NCBI RefSeq assembly: GCF_035658495.1
Contig: NZ_CP141944.1
Location: 3,394,501 to 3,458,500 of the forward strand
Length of the DNA: 64,000 nucleotides
Direction: 5' to 3'
From: Novosphingobium sp. RL4
GTDB taxonomy: Bacteria; Pseudomonadota; Alphaproteobacteria; Sphingomonadales; Sphingomonadaceae
The first letter of the stretch is position 1. Each line of letters starts with the position of its first letter. This document shows positions 22,646-30,308 of the stretch, piece after piece. The notes below the pieces were generated by a model. The model was not told where the DNA came from. It made no database searches and saw only the letters and a program-made list of their open reading frames with translations. The position numbers and the translations under genes were made by a program.

Positions 22646-23716
22646 CTACTTCCGGGCGCCGCGCGCCAGGCGCATGACGTAGCCGATGATCTCGGCGACG
22701 GCGGCGTAATGCTCGATCGGGATCGGGCGGTCGATCTCCACGGCGGCGAACAGCGCACGCGCCAGCGGCGGGCTCTCCACGATCGGCACGTTGGATTCGG
22801 TGGCGATCGCGCGGATGCGCAGCGCGATAGCATCCACCCCCTTGGCCACCACGACCGGCGCGGCCATGGCGCCGTGGTCGTACTTGAGCGCGACGGCATA
22901 GTGCGTGGGGTTGGTGATGATGACGCTGGCCTCGGGAACCGCCGCCATCATGCGCTTGCGGGAGCGCTGCATCTGGATCTGGCGGATCTTCGCCTTGATC
23001 TTGGGATCGCCGTCGCTCTGCTTGTGCTCGTCCTTCACCTCCTGAAGCGTCATGCGCATGCGCTGGAGGAAGGCTCGCCGCTGGTAGATGAAGTCGAACA
23101 GCGCCAGCGCGACCACCAGCAGCACGACGGCGCGGATCGCCTCGTAGGCCATCTGCCCCGCCGCCGCCCCCACCGCCCCCGGCGCATAGCCGACAAGCTG
23201 GTCGAACCCGGTGAGGCGCGGTTTCAGGACCATGAAGACCACGATGCCGATGGCGCTGAACTTGGCGAGCGTCTTGGCGAATTCCACCAGGGCGCGCTGC
23301 CCGAACATTCGCTTGAGCCCGCTTGCCGGCGACAGCTTCGACCACTTGGGCGCCAGGCGCGACCAGCTCAGCGTGGCGCGGCTCTGCAGGAAGATCGTGG
23401 CCAGCGCGCAGAGCAGGAGCACGCCGAAGATCGGCAGCAACGAAAAGGCGGCATGGCGCATCACGCCGGTAATCAGGTTCTGCGCGCCGCCGGAATCGAG
23501 CGGATAGTCCTCGGCACTGCCCCAGAGCCGCATGAGCATGGTGCCGAGATGACGGATCGCGGTAATGCCGAGCCAGCCGGTGACAATCAGCGCGCCGGTC
23601 ATCATCGTGGCGTGGCGCACCTCCGGCGCCATCGCCACTTCGCCGCGCTTGCGGGCATCTTCCAGCTTCTTCTGGGTGGGCTCTTCGGTCCGCTGGTCCT
23701 TGTCGCTCTCGGCCAT
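22646..23716 (-). CDS. flhB: FlhB, export specificity switch
   Basis: Inner-membrane export-gate protein with autocleaved cytoplasmic domain. 356 aa, normal length. N-terminus TEEPTQKKLEDARKRGEVA is typical. Four membrane helices lie at about 35-215. The cleavage motif NPTH is intact at about residue 268 (IITNPTHYAVALKYD). It starts 3 bp after the fliR stop. Confidence 0.97.
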   Translation of the reverse strand: MAESDKDQRTEEPTQKKLEDARKRGEVAMAPEVRHATMMTGALIVTGWLGITAIRHLGTMLMRLWGSAEDYPLDSGGAQNLITGVMRHAAFSLLPIFGVLLLCALATIFLQSRATLSWSRLAPKWSKLSPASGLKRMFGQRALVEFAKTLAKFSAIGIVVFMVLKPRLTGFDQLVGYAPGAVGAAAGQMAYEAIRAVVLLVVALALFDFIYQRRAFLQRMRMTLQEVKDEHKQSDGDPKIKAKIRQIQMQRSRKRMMAAVPEASVIITNPTHYAVALKYDHGAMAAPVVVAKGVDAIALRIRAIATESNVPIVESPPLARALFAAVEIDRPIPIEHYAAVAEIIGYVMRLARGARK

Positions 23717-23719
23717 GGC

Positions 23720-24505
23720 TCAGAAGCTCCATCCGTTCTGCATGAAGGTGCCCATGGCGGTGGCGAAGGCCGTCAGCATCGTGCCGAGCGTCATCGCCAG
23801 CACCGAGAGGCCGAGCAGCAGGTTGAGCGGCTGGGTAATGAAGAAGACCTGGATCGAAGGCGCCACGCGGGCGGCAAGGCCGAGCCCGACGTTGAACAGC
23901 GCTCCGTAAAGGATCAGCGGCGCAGCAAGGCTGACGCCCAGCGACATCGCCTGACTGGTCACCTTCACGGCAAGATCCGCGAACTGGGCGGAGGGCGGAA
24001 GCCCGCCCACCGGGAACACCCCATAGGACTGGAAGATCGAGGCGATCCACAAGTGATGCACGCCCAGGCTCATGCAGACGATCACCGCGACGATGCCGAA
24101 CAGGCGCGACAGCAGCGGGGCCTGCCCGCCCATCGACGGGTCGGAAACGAGGGCGGATGCAAGGCCGACCTGCTGGCTGGCGATCGAGCCGGCAATGGCA
24201 GCCGCGCTGAACAGGATCTTCACGATCATGCCCATGGCGATGCCCACCAGCGTTTCGCCGATCACCAGCAACGGCAGGGAAACGTCGGACTTCACCGCCG
24301 GTGCGACGTGGCCCTGCAACATGCCGTAAAGCCCCGCGGTGAAGCCCAGCGACATCACCAGCCGGATCTGCGGCGGCACCGAATCCTCGGAGAAGGCCGG
24401 CAGCAGCATGATGACCGCCCCGACCCGGCAGAACAGGATCAGGAACGTCGCCGCATCGATCGGCAGTGCGGCCAGGGCAGCCATGTCCAGAGCGGCGGCG
24501 TTCAT
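23720..24505 (-). CDS. fliR: FliR, export gate protein
   Basis: Part of the FliPQR core channel. 261 aa with about six membrane helices. Conserved features: RVGAVIMLLPAFSEDSVPPQ near the N-terminus and FITQPLNLLLGLSVLAMTLG near the C-terminus. The ATG at 24505 follows the fliQ stop by 4 bp; a longer frame upstream is a shadow of fliQ. Confidence 0.96.
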   Translation of the reverse strand: MNAAALDMAALAALPIDAATFLILFCRVGAVIMLLPAFSEDSVPPQIRLVMSLGFTAGLYGMLQGHVAPAVKSDVSLPLLVIGETLVGIAMGMIVKILFSAAAIAGSIASQQVGLASALVSDPSMGGQAPLLSRLFGIVAVIVCMSLGVHHLWIASIFQSYGVFPVGGLPPSAQFADLAVKVTSQAMSLGVSLAAPLILYGALFNVGLGLAARVAPSIQVFFITQPLNLLLGLSVLAMTLGTMLTAFATAMGTFMQNGWSF

Positions 24506-24509
24506 GACG

Positions 24510-24773
24510 CTATCCGGAAACGATGGCGTCGGCGATGCGGTCCATGAAGGCACCGAGGGCATGGCCGATCATCGGCAGGGACAACAGCATGACCACGCCG
24601 AGAACCAGGATCTTGGGCACGAAAGTCAGCGTCATTTCCTGCACTTGCGTAAGCGCCTGGAACAGGCCGATGACGACGCCGACGATCAGCGCCGCCATCA
24701 GCATCGGGCCGGCGATGGTCAGAACCAGTACCAGCGCGGCGCGCGCGATCTCGATGGCTTCGGAGGAGGTCAT
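24510..24773 (-). CDS. fliQ: FliQ, export gate protein
   Basis: Small two-helix subunit of the FliPQR channel, 87 aa. Signature ALIVGVVIGLFQALTQVQE followed by LTFVPKILVLGVVMLLSLP. Standard size and operon position before fliR. Confidence 0.96.
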   Translation of the reverse strand: MTSSEAIEIARAALVLVLTIAGPMLMAALIVGVVIGLFQALTQVQEMTLTFVPKILVLGVVMLLSLPMIGHALGAFMDRIADAIVSG

Positions 24774-24788
24774 GACGCGCGGCTCCCG

Positions 24789-25127
24789 TCAGATCTGCAT
24801 GCGCATGATTTCGGAGTAGGCGCTCACCACCCGGTCACGCACGGCAACGACCGTATCGAGCGCGGTCTCGGCGGCGCCCATCGCGGTGACCACGTCGATC
24901 AGGTCGCCCTTGCCGGCCACCTGCTTGGCGCTTTCGGCTTCCGCCGTGCGCAGCGAGGACGAGGCATCGGTCACCATGGATTCCACCATGCTGCCGAAGC
25001 TGCCGCCAGCGCCGCCAGCCGCGCCCGAACCGGCGCTCGCCATGTCGCCCAGACCGCCCATCGAGGGGCCAGCCGTCTTCATCGCGCGGCCATAGGCGGC
25101 CGCGGCGTCGAGTGCTCCGATTGCCAT
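24789..25127 (-). CDS. fliE: FliE, MS-ring/rod junction protein
   Basis: Connects the MS ring to the rod and is the first exported rod component. 112 aa. The N-terminal half is Gly/Ala-rich; the conserved part has DLIDVVTAMGAAETALDTVV and VRDRVVSAYSEIMRMQI. It lies 11 bp behind flgC. Confidence 0.94.
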   Translation of the reverse strand: MAIGALDAAAAYGRAMKTAGPSMGGLGDMASAGSGAAGGAGGSFGSMVESMVTDASSSLRTAEAESAKQVAGKGDLIDVVTAMGAAETALDTVVAVRDRVVSAYSEIMRMQI

Positions 25128-25138
25128 GAAGTGTTTCC

Positions 25139-25546
25139 TTACTTGAGCAGGTCGATGGTGCGCATGGTCATGCCGCGCGCGGATTCGATGGCGTTGAGGT
25201 TGGCTTCGTAGGAGCGCTGCGCCGCCTTCATGTCGGCCGCCTCGATCAGCGGATTGACGTTGGGTTGGTCGACATAGCCCTGCGCGTCGGCAGCGGGGCT
25301 TCCCGGCTGGTAGATGCGCGGGAACTGGCTCTTGTCGCCTTCGATGGACTTGACCGCCACTTGCGTCGCGCCCGATGCGCGGTCGACTTCGGCGGTGAAA
25401 GTGGCGACGCGGCGGCGATAGGGATCACCTTCCGGCGTGGTCGCCACGGAATCGGAGTTCGCGAGGTTTTCCGCGATCACGCGCATCCTCAGCGACTGGG
25501 CGCGAAGGCCCGAGGCCGAGACGCCGATCGAATTCTGAAGTTCCAT
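25139..25546 (-). CDS. flgC: FlgC, proximal rod protein
   Basis: Rod subunit, 135 aa. Signature IGVSASGLRAQSLRMRVIAE followed by NLANSDS, and the C-terminal ANLNAIESARGMTMRTIDLL. AGGAG lies 8 nt before ATG 25546. First gene of the operon flgC-fliE-fliQ-fliR-flhB-flgI-flgJ-flgN-like. Confidence 0.96.
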   Translation of the reverse strand: MELQNSIGVSASGLRAQSLRMRVIAENLANSDSVATTPEGDPYRRRVATFTAEVDRASGATQVAVKSIEGDKSQFPRIYQPGSPAADAQGYVDQPNVNPLIEAADMKAAQRSYEANLNAIESARGMTMRTIDLLK

Positions 25547-25586
25547 CAAGTCTGCTCCTGCCCCGCCTCTGCGGGGGACAGCATCC

Positions 25587-25641
25587 TTATAGGCATTTTT
25601 TGCCTAGCGGCGGCATGATCCTATAAATTTAATTCCTATAA
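25587..25641. promoter_or_regulatory. Divergent promoter region flgC / fliN-like
   Basis: Minus strand: GCCTATAAGG box (25594-25587) about 40 nt before flgC. Plus strand: two boxes, TCCTATAAA (25619-25627) and TCCTATAA (25634-25641), before the gene at 25665. Between them lies the inverted repeat GGCA-TTTTT-TGCC at 25592-25604. Confidence 0.55.
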
Positions 25642-25664
25642 GCAGGCTTGAAAGGAGACGCGCC

Positions 25665-25898
25665 ATGTCCGTCCTCGAAGGCATTCCCATCGAGCTGTCG
25701 ATCGTTCTCGGATCGACCAGCATCCCCATCCGGCAGGTCCTCAAGATGAGCCGCGGCGCGATGATCCCGCTCGACACCGGGCACAGCGATCCCACCCGCA
25801 TCTACGTCAACGACCAGCTCGTTGCCGAAGGCAAGATCCTGGTGGACGGCGAGATCATGTCGCTGGAAATCACCCGGGTCGTCGAGCGAGAGCGCTGA
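25665..25898 (+). CDS. Second FliN-type SpoA protein
   Basis: A protein of only 77 aa consisting of one SpoA domain (LEGIPIELSIVLGSTSIPIR, QVLKMSRGAMIPLD, YVNDQLVAEGKILV). It precedes fliO and fliP, the place where fliN is found in many bacteria, and could be a second C-ring subunit beside FliN (10167) and FliM. AAAGGAG lies 7 nt upstream of the ATG. Confidence 0.85.
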   Translation: MSVLEGIPIELSIVLGSTSIPIRQVLKMSRGAMIPLDTGHSDPTRIYVNDQLVAEGKILVDGEIMSLEITRVVERER

Positions 25899-25902
25899 GG
25901 CC

Positions 25903-26232
25903 ATGGACCTGCTTTCCCTCCTGCGCACGATCGGCGCGCTGGGCTTGGTGCTCGGCATGCTGGTCGGCGCGCTCTGGGTCGTGCGCCGCTACGATCTCCG
26001 GCTTCCGCAGAAGTGGCTGAACGGCCAGCTTTTCGCAGGGCTTGGCCAATCGGGTTCGGAGCGCCGCCTCGAACTGGTGGAACGCCTCGCCATCGATCCG
26101 CGCCGCTCCGTCGTCCTGATCCGGCGTGACTACCGCGAGTTCAGCCTGCTCATCTCGCCCGAAGGCGTGGTCCTGCTCGATTCAGCGCCCTGCATCGCCC
26201 CCGCAAACCCGAAAGCTCCCACTGATGCCTAA
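25903..26232 (+). CDS. fliO: FliO, export gate assembly protein
   Basis: Helps to assemble FliP. 109 aa. One membrane helix at residues 8-28 (TIGALGLVLGMLVGALWVV) is followed by a small cytoplasmic domain (RRLELVERLAIDPRRSVVLI). It starts 4 bp after the SpoA gene and overlaps fliP by 8 bp. Confidence 0.88.
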   Translation: MDLLSLLRTIGALGLVLGMLVGALWVVRRYDLRLPQKWLNGQLFAGLGQSGSERRLELVERLAIDPRRSVVLIRRDYREFSLLISPEGVVLLDSAPCIAPANPKAPTDA

Positions 26233-26971
26233 GCGTTATGCAGTCCTCGCCGCACTGGCCGGGGCGGCAATTCTTGCCGTGTTGCCCGAAGCGGCCATGG
26301 CGCAAAAGGCCGCCGCCGGCCCGCTTGGCGAAGGCGCGATGTCGGGCCGGGTGATCCAGCTCGTCCTGCTGATGACGGTGCTCAGCCTCGCGCCGGGTAT
26401 CCTGATGACGATCACCTCGTTCACGCGCATCATCGTCGCCCTTTCGCTGCTGCGCTCGGGCCTCGGCGTGCAGGGCGTGCCGCCGAACCCGGTGGTCATC
26501 AGCCTTGCGCTGTTCCTTTCCTTCTTCGTCATGGCGCCGACCTTCGACGCCGCCTGGAAGGACGGGATGGTTCCTTACAACCAGGGCCGCATCAACGAGA
26601 CGCAGGCGCTGGAGCGGGCCAGCAAGCCGTTCCACACCTTCATGCTCAAGCAGGTCCGCGACGACGACGTGAAGCTGTTCGTCCAGCTTTCCGGCAAAGT
26701 TCCCGCCTCGCGCGCGGAACTGCCGATGACCACGCTGATGCCGGCCTTCATGATCTCGGAACTGCGCCGCGCCTTCGAGATCGGCTTCCTCTTGCTGCTT
26801 CCGTTCCTGGTGATCGACCTGGCCGTGGCGGCAGTGCTGATGGCCATGGGCATGATGATGCTGCCACCGGCGACGATCTCGCTGCCGATGAAGATCATCT
26901 TCTTCGTTCTGGTGGATGGCTGGGCGCTGATCGCCGGATCGCTGGTGAAGAGTTTCGGCGGGCCGGGGTAA
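26225..26971 (+). CDS. fliP: FliP, export gate protein
   Basis: Core of the FliPQR channel, 248 aa. Cleavable signal peptide (residues 1-26, ending AAMAQ), then four membrane helices. Signatures: SFTRIIVALSLLRSGLGVQG, PPNPVVISLALFLSFFVM, FMISELRRAFEIGFLLLLPF. Last gene of this plus-strand unit. Confidence 0.97.
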   Translation: MPKRYAVLAALAGAAILAVLPEAAMAQKAAAGPLGEGAMSGRVIQLVLLMTVLSLAPGILMTITSFTRIIVALSLLRSGLGVQGVPPNPVVISLALFLSFFVMAPTFDAAWKDGMVPYNQGRINETQALERASKPFHTFMLKQVRDDDVKLFVQLSGKVPASRAELPMTTLMPAFMISELRRAFEIGFLLLLPFLVIDLAVAAVLMAMGMMMLPPATISLPMKIIFFVLVDGWALIAGSLVKSFGGPG

Positions 26972-26996
26972 TTCCTTCTTCCCCCGGCAACGCTGG

Positions 26997-27029
26997 AAGG
27001 GCGCGTCCGAAACCGGGCGCGCCCTTTTT
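26997..27029. terminator. Terminator between fliP and the pilZ gene
   Basis: AAGGGCGCG (26997-27005) pairs with CGCGCCCTT (27018-27026) and runs into a T-run on the plus strand. It can also serve the converging chemotaxis operon, whose last stop codon is at 27034. Confidence 0.8.
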
Positions 27030-27033
27030 CGTG

Positions 27034-27666
27034 TCACGCGCGGTAGCGTTGACGATGGTCGATCAGCCACGGGCCGAATTCGGCGAAGGACAGCGGCTCC
27101 AGAAACGAAAGGCCGTGGGCGCCCTCGCCTACCCAGCGCACCGCGGCCTTGCGTTCGCCCAGTCCCGGCACGGCAAGGGCGATCAGGCTGTCTCGCTCCA
27201 TCGGCGCGGCGCAGGAAAGGCGTGCACCGCCCTGCGAAAGGTCTTGCAGGCGGGCCTCGTGCCACTGGTGCCGGGCAAAGACTTCCGCGCCGCAATCGAC
27301 ATCGAAGCGCGGGCCACGGGCCACGCCTTCCGGCCCCATGCGGTTGGCGACATGGGCAAGAAGCGCGCTGACATGGACCACTTCGCCGAACTCCACGCCG
27401 ATCCGTCCGTTCAGCGACCAGCGCACCTCACCGCGCAGCACGTCGCCCGCCTTGAGAGTGATGGCCACGGCCTGGCCTGCCGCGTAGACTCCATGAACCT
27501 CGGCCATGAGGCCGTTGTCCGAAATGTTGCGGATACGGCAGATCGTCTCGCCGTTCTCGCTGGCGAGCTTGCCGATCAGCAGGATCGTGGTGACGCGTGG
27601 TCCACGTGGAACAATCGGGTTCGCCGCGCCCGCCGATGGCGACAGCGCGAAGGACGAATTCGGCAT
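27034..27666 (-). CDS. Tandem PilZ-domain protein
   Basis: Candidate c-di-GMP receptor, 210 aa, last gene of the motility/chemotaxis operon. Two PilZ domains: the first at about 25-110 with RNISDNG, the second at about 115-205 with QDLSQGGARLS, each matching the [D/N]xSxxG motif; RGPR sequences before each could supply the Arg residues of the ligand loop. No membrane helix. By analogy with YcgR it may act on the motor when c-di-GMP is high (inference). The ATG at 27666 is 13 bp after the upstream stop. Confidence 0.85.
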   Translation of the reverse strand: MPNSSFALSPSAGAANPIVPRGPRVTTILLIGKLASENGETICRIRNISDNGLMAEVHGVYAAGQAVAITLKAGDVLRGEVRWSLNGRIGVEFGEVVHVSALLAHVANRMGPEGVARGPRFDVDCGAEVFARHQWHEARLQDLSQGGARLSCAAPMERDSLIALAVPGLGERKAAVRWVGEGAHGLSFLEPLSFAEFGPWLIDHRQRYRA

Positions 27667-27679
27667 TTCCGCTTCCCCC

Positions 27680-28117
27680 TCAGACCGGCGCGGCCTGCGT
27701 GACGACGACGCGCCGCACCAGATCCTTGCCATAGACCTCGACGGCGGCATCCATCACCACCCGGCGGAAAGCGTCGACGCTCGGGATCATGCCGTCCGGC
27801 CCGCTGGCGAGCGGCGTGCGGTAGGTCCGCATGTTGACCGCGTTGAGCAGGAGCGGAAGCTGGCCCGTCACATCCTCGGCCTTGCCCTTGACGACTTCCA
27901 CCTGGCACTCGAACGAGACATAGCCGGCGAGCCGGCCATCCGGGAAAGTGAGCGGCGCAAGCATGGTGCCGGTGGGCACGAATTCGGTCTCCACCTTCAC
28001 CGGGCCGAGATCGGGCATGACCTGCGGGAGGAACTGTCTGGCGGCATAGGCGCCGCCCACGCCGACCCCGGTGCCCACGACAAGGGCGACGAGGCCGATC
28101 ACGATCCGCTTGATCAC
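27680..28117 (-). CDS. FliL-like membrane protein next to motB
   Basis: 145 aa; N-terminal membrane helix (IVIGLVALVVGTGVGVGGAYA) and a periplasmic domain. The domain (GYVSFECQVEVV, DAFRRVVMDAAVEVYGKD, VVVTQA) has the layout of the FliL family. A true FliL is encoded at 56304. Sinorhizobium also carries a FliL paralogue, MotF, that affects the stator; a similar role is plausible here because the gene follows motB. Assignment is moderate. Confidence 0.6.
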   Translation of the reverse strand: MIKRIVIGLVALVVGTGVGVGGAYAARQFLPQVMPDLGPVKVETEFVPTGTMLAPLTFPDGRLAGYVSFECQVEVVKGKAEDVTGQLPLLLNAVNMRTYRTPLASGPDGMIPSVDAFRRVVMDAAVEVYGKDLVRRVVVTQAAPV

Positions 28118-28144
28118 GGTAATCTCCAGTCTTTGCCCATCACG

Positions 28145-29011
28145 TCAGAACTTGAAGCTCGCATCGCGCGGAAGCGCGGAAGGCTCGGCCATGACGACGA
28201 TGGTGATGCGGCGGTTTTCGGGGCGGTCCGGACGGTCGGGATAGACCGGCTCGGTCCCCGCCTTGGCGACCACTTCGGCGAAGCGATCCGCCGGCAGTCC
28301 CGAGGCGACCATCGCCGCGCGCGCCGATAGCGCGCGCTGGGCGGAAAGGGTCCAGTTGGCCTCGCTCTGGCCGCCGGTGCTGTCGGTATGGCCCTCGATC
28401 GCGACCTGAGCGCCGGTTCCGGCGAGCTTGCGGGCGATCCGGCCAAGCAGGTTGCGGGCATAGTCGTTGAGCTCGGCAGTGCCGCCCTTGAACATGGAGC
28501 GGTTGGCATTGTCCATGAGGTGGATGCGGAAACCGTCGCGATCAGGCTCGACGTCGATGTTGCGCTTGCCCTGCGAAGGATCGACCGGCGGGTCGAGCGA
28601 GAGCTGCATTTCCTGGGCCATGACGCGCAGCGCCGCCTCGGGAATGTCGGCGGTGCCGCCGCGGGCCGCGCCCTTGGTGCCCGCTTCGGCCGAGGGTTCG
28701 CCCAAGGCCTCGCTGTCGGAGGACTGGTTGCGGCGGCTGTGCCCGCCCAGCCCGGCCTGCGAACCGGGAAGGCTGGTCAGCGTCGTGGCCGGGGAGGATT
28801 TTTCGGCATTGGGCGAGAAATATTCCGCCAGCCCCTTGAGCTGCTCCTTGTCCGGGTTGGCCAGCAGCCAGAGCAGCATGAAGAAGGCCATCATCGCGGT
28901 CACGAAGTCGGCATAGGCGACTTTCCACGCACCGCCGTGATGGCCGGCATGCGCGTGTTTCTTGACCTTGCGGATGACGATAGTGGGATGTTCGTCGTTG
29001 CCCCGTGCCAC
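28145..29011 (-). CDS. motB: MotB, stator protein
   Basis: Proton-channel stator subunit anchored to peptidoglycan. 288 aa. Membrane helix with the essential Asp at residue 35 (WKVAYADFVTAMMAFFMLLW). C-terminal OmpA-like domain with GHTDSTGG and LSAQRALSARAAMV. The partner motA opens the same operon about 7 kb upstream, an unusual distance. Confidence 0.95.
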   Translation of the reverse strand: MARGNDEHPTIVIRKVKKHAHAGHHGGAWKVAYADFVTAMMAFFMLLWLLANPDKEQLKGLAEYFSPNAEKSSPATTLTSLPGSQAGLGGHSRRNQSSDSEALGEPSAEAGTKGAARGGTADIPEAALRVMAQEMQLSLDPPVDPSQGKRNIDVEPDRDGFRIHLMDNANRSMFKGGTAELNDYARNLLGRIARKLAGTGAQVAIEGHTDSTGGQSEANWTLSAQRALSARAAMVASGLPADRFAEVVAKAGTEPVYPDRPDRPENRRITIVVMAEPSALPRDASFKF

Positions 29012-29023
29012 GCTCCGAATTCC

Positions 29024-29335
29024 TCAGTCGAGAGCGGCGCGAAGCCGGTCCTGCATCACGCTCAGGCGTACCTGGCCAACCGCGTCGCCCACGCTCTGCC
29101 CGCCCGCCACGCGGTCGAGCAGCGCGGCGCTCTCGTCCACGTGCTGGGCGATCAGGTCGAAGGCCTGCAGCTGGTCGATATAGTCGAGGACGAAACGCTC
29201 ATCGGTCACGAGCACCCCGGCCAGTTGCTCCAGCAGTTCGCGGGCCACGCGCATCTCGCGCGCCACGGCCTGCCAGAGCGGCGCGGCCGGCCCTTCGACC
29301 GATCCTGCCGCCAGCCCCTGATTATCCATTGTCAT
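29024..29335 (-). CDS. CheT-like chemotaxis protein, putative CheY phosphatase
   Basis: Small helical protein, 103 aa. It lies straight after cheD in a cluster ordered cheY-cheA-cheW-cheR-cheB-cheY-cheD, the order known from Sinorhizobium meliloti, where the gene behind cheD is cheT. CheT there is described as a CheY1-P phosphatase with a DxxxQ motif as in CheZ. Here the motif is D60-Q64 (LQAFDLIAQHVD). ATG 29335 is 5 nt behind GGGGGA; ATG 29368, three bases from the cheD stop, is an alternative (114 aa). No CheZ or CheC is seen in the window, so this could be the missing phosphatase. Confidence 0.6.
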   Translation of the reverse strand: MTMDNQGLAAGSVEGPAAPLWQAVAREMRVARELLEQLAGVLVTDERFVLDYIDQLQAFDLIAQHVDESAALLDRVAGGQSVGDAVGQVRLSVMQDRLRAALD

Positions 29336-29370
29336 TGCTTCCCCCTGAATTTCCGTCCGCTGTGCCATGG

Positions 29371-29901
29371 TCAGAACAGCTCCAGTTCGCCGGTCGGCTG
29401 GAAGACCGGCATGGGCTTGGGACGGACGACCGGCGGCAGCGGCTGGTCCTTCACCAGCGTCGCGCGTACGCGGCCCTCGTAAGGCATGAATTCCACCTTG
29501 CGCGCCTGCGTGCCGCCAAGATCGCAGTGATCGAGCGCGATCCCTTCGGTCTGCATGAAGTTCCGCGCGAACTGCCCGTTCTTGGTGCCGATCCCGCCCA
29601 GTCCGGCCACGATGTTGGCGCCGCCGTAAAGGTGGCCCCGCAGGCGCGAACGCTGTGCGCCGCGCTTCATCAGGGCATTGATCAGCAGTTCCATCGCATG
29701 AACGCCATAGCGCTGCATGTCCGCCGGATTCACCGGCGCATCGGCGCCCGGCTCCCCCAGCAGGAAGTGGTTCATGCCGCCCACCCGCGCGACCGGGTCT
29801 TGCAGGCAAGCCGATACGCACGATCCCAGCAGCGTCGAGATGACGACGCCGGGCTGGTTGACGACATGATATTCACCCTGGACGATGGCAACGCGGCGCA
29901 T
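29371..29901 (-). CDS. cheD: CheD, receptor glutamine deamidase
   Basis: Deamidates glutamines of chemoreceptors. 176 aa. Catalytic Cys28 (TLLGSCVSACLQD) and His45 (GGMNHFLLG) are present, and LYGGANIVAGLGGIGTKNG is conserved. The C-terminal ~25 residues are Pro-rich. 5 bp after the preceding cheY. Confidence 0.95.
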   Translation of the reverse strand: MRRVAIVQGEYHVVNQPGVVISTLLGSCVSACLQDPVARVGGMNHFLLGEPGADAPVNPADMQRYGVHAMELLINALMKRGAQRSRLRGHLYGGANIVAGLGGIGTKNGQFARNFMQTEGIALDHCDLGGTQARKVEFMPYEGRVRATLVKDQPLPPVVRPKPMPVFQPTGELELF

Positions 29902-29906
29902 GTCGG

Positions 29907-30296
29907 TCAGACCAGTTCACCAAAGACGCGTTCGATCTTTTCCTTCAGCGCGGCAGGCGCGAAAGGCTTCACGACGTAGTTGTTCACGCCCAGCGCCGCG
30001 GCTTTCTGGACGACTTCCTTGTCCGCCGAGCCGGTGAGCATGATGAACACCGTCTTGCCGATCACCGGGTCCTGACGAACCGCTTCCAGGAACTCCAGCC
30101 CGTCCATGTCGGGCATGTTGTAGTCCGAGATGATGAGGTGAACCCGGTCGGACTTGATCGCGGCCAGCGCTTCCGCCGGCCCCGCCTTGTCGCGAATATC
30201 CTTGAAACCCAGATCCTGAAGCGTGCGACGGATCATCGCGCGCATACTCGTCTGATCGTCGACCACCATTACTTTTATTGCAGACGCTGCCGGCAT
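29907..30296 (-). CDS. cheY: CheY-type response regulator (second)
   Basis: Single-domain receiver, 129 aa. Acid pocket VVDDQ, phosphorylation site Asp58 (HLIISDYNMPDMDG), Thr in MLTGSA, and Lys in YVVKPF. Likely the CheY that binds the motor switch, with the other CheY as phosphate sink, as in rhizobia, but the sequence alone cannot decide. ATG 30296 has GGAG 6 nt upstream; an ATG directly after the cheB stop (30308) is less likely. Confidence 0.93.
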   Translation of the reverse strand: MPAASAIKVMVVDDQTSMRAMIRRTLQDLGFKDIRDKAGPAEALAAIKSDRVHLIISDYNMPDMDGLEFLEAVRQDPVIGKTVFIMLTGSADKEVVQKAAALGVNNYVVKPFAPAALKEKIERVFGELV

Positions 30297-30308
30297 GAAC
30301 CGCTCCAT

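Noticed and set aside
22433..24547. A 704-codon plus-strand frame
   Set aside because: Shadow of flgI, flhB and fliR, which have full family motifs on the minus strand.
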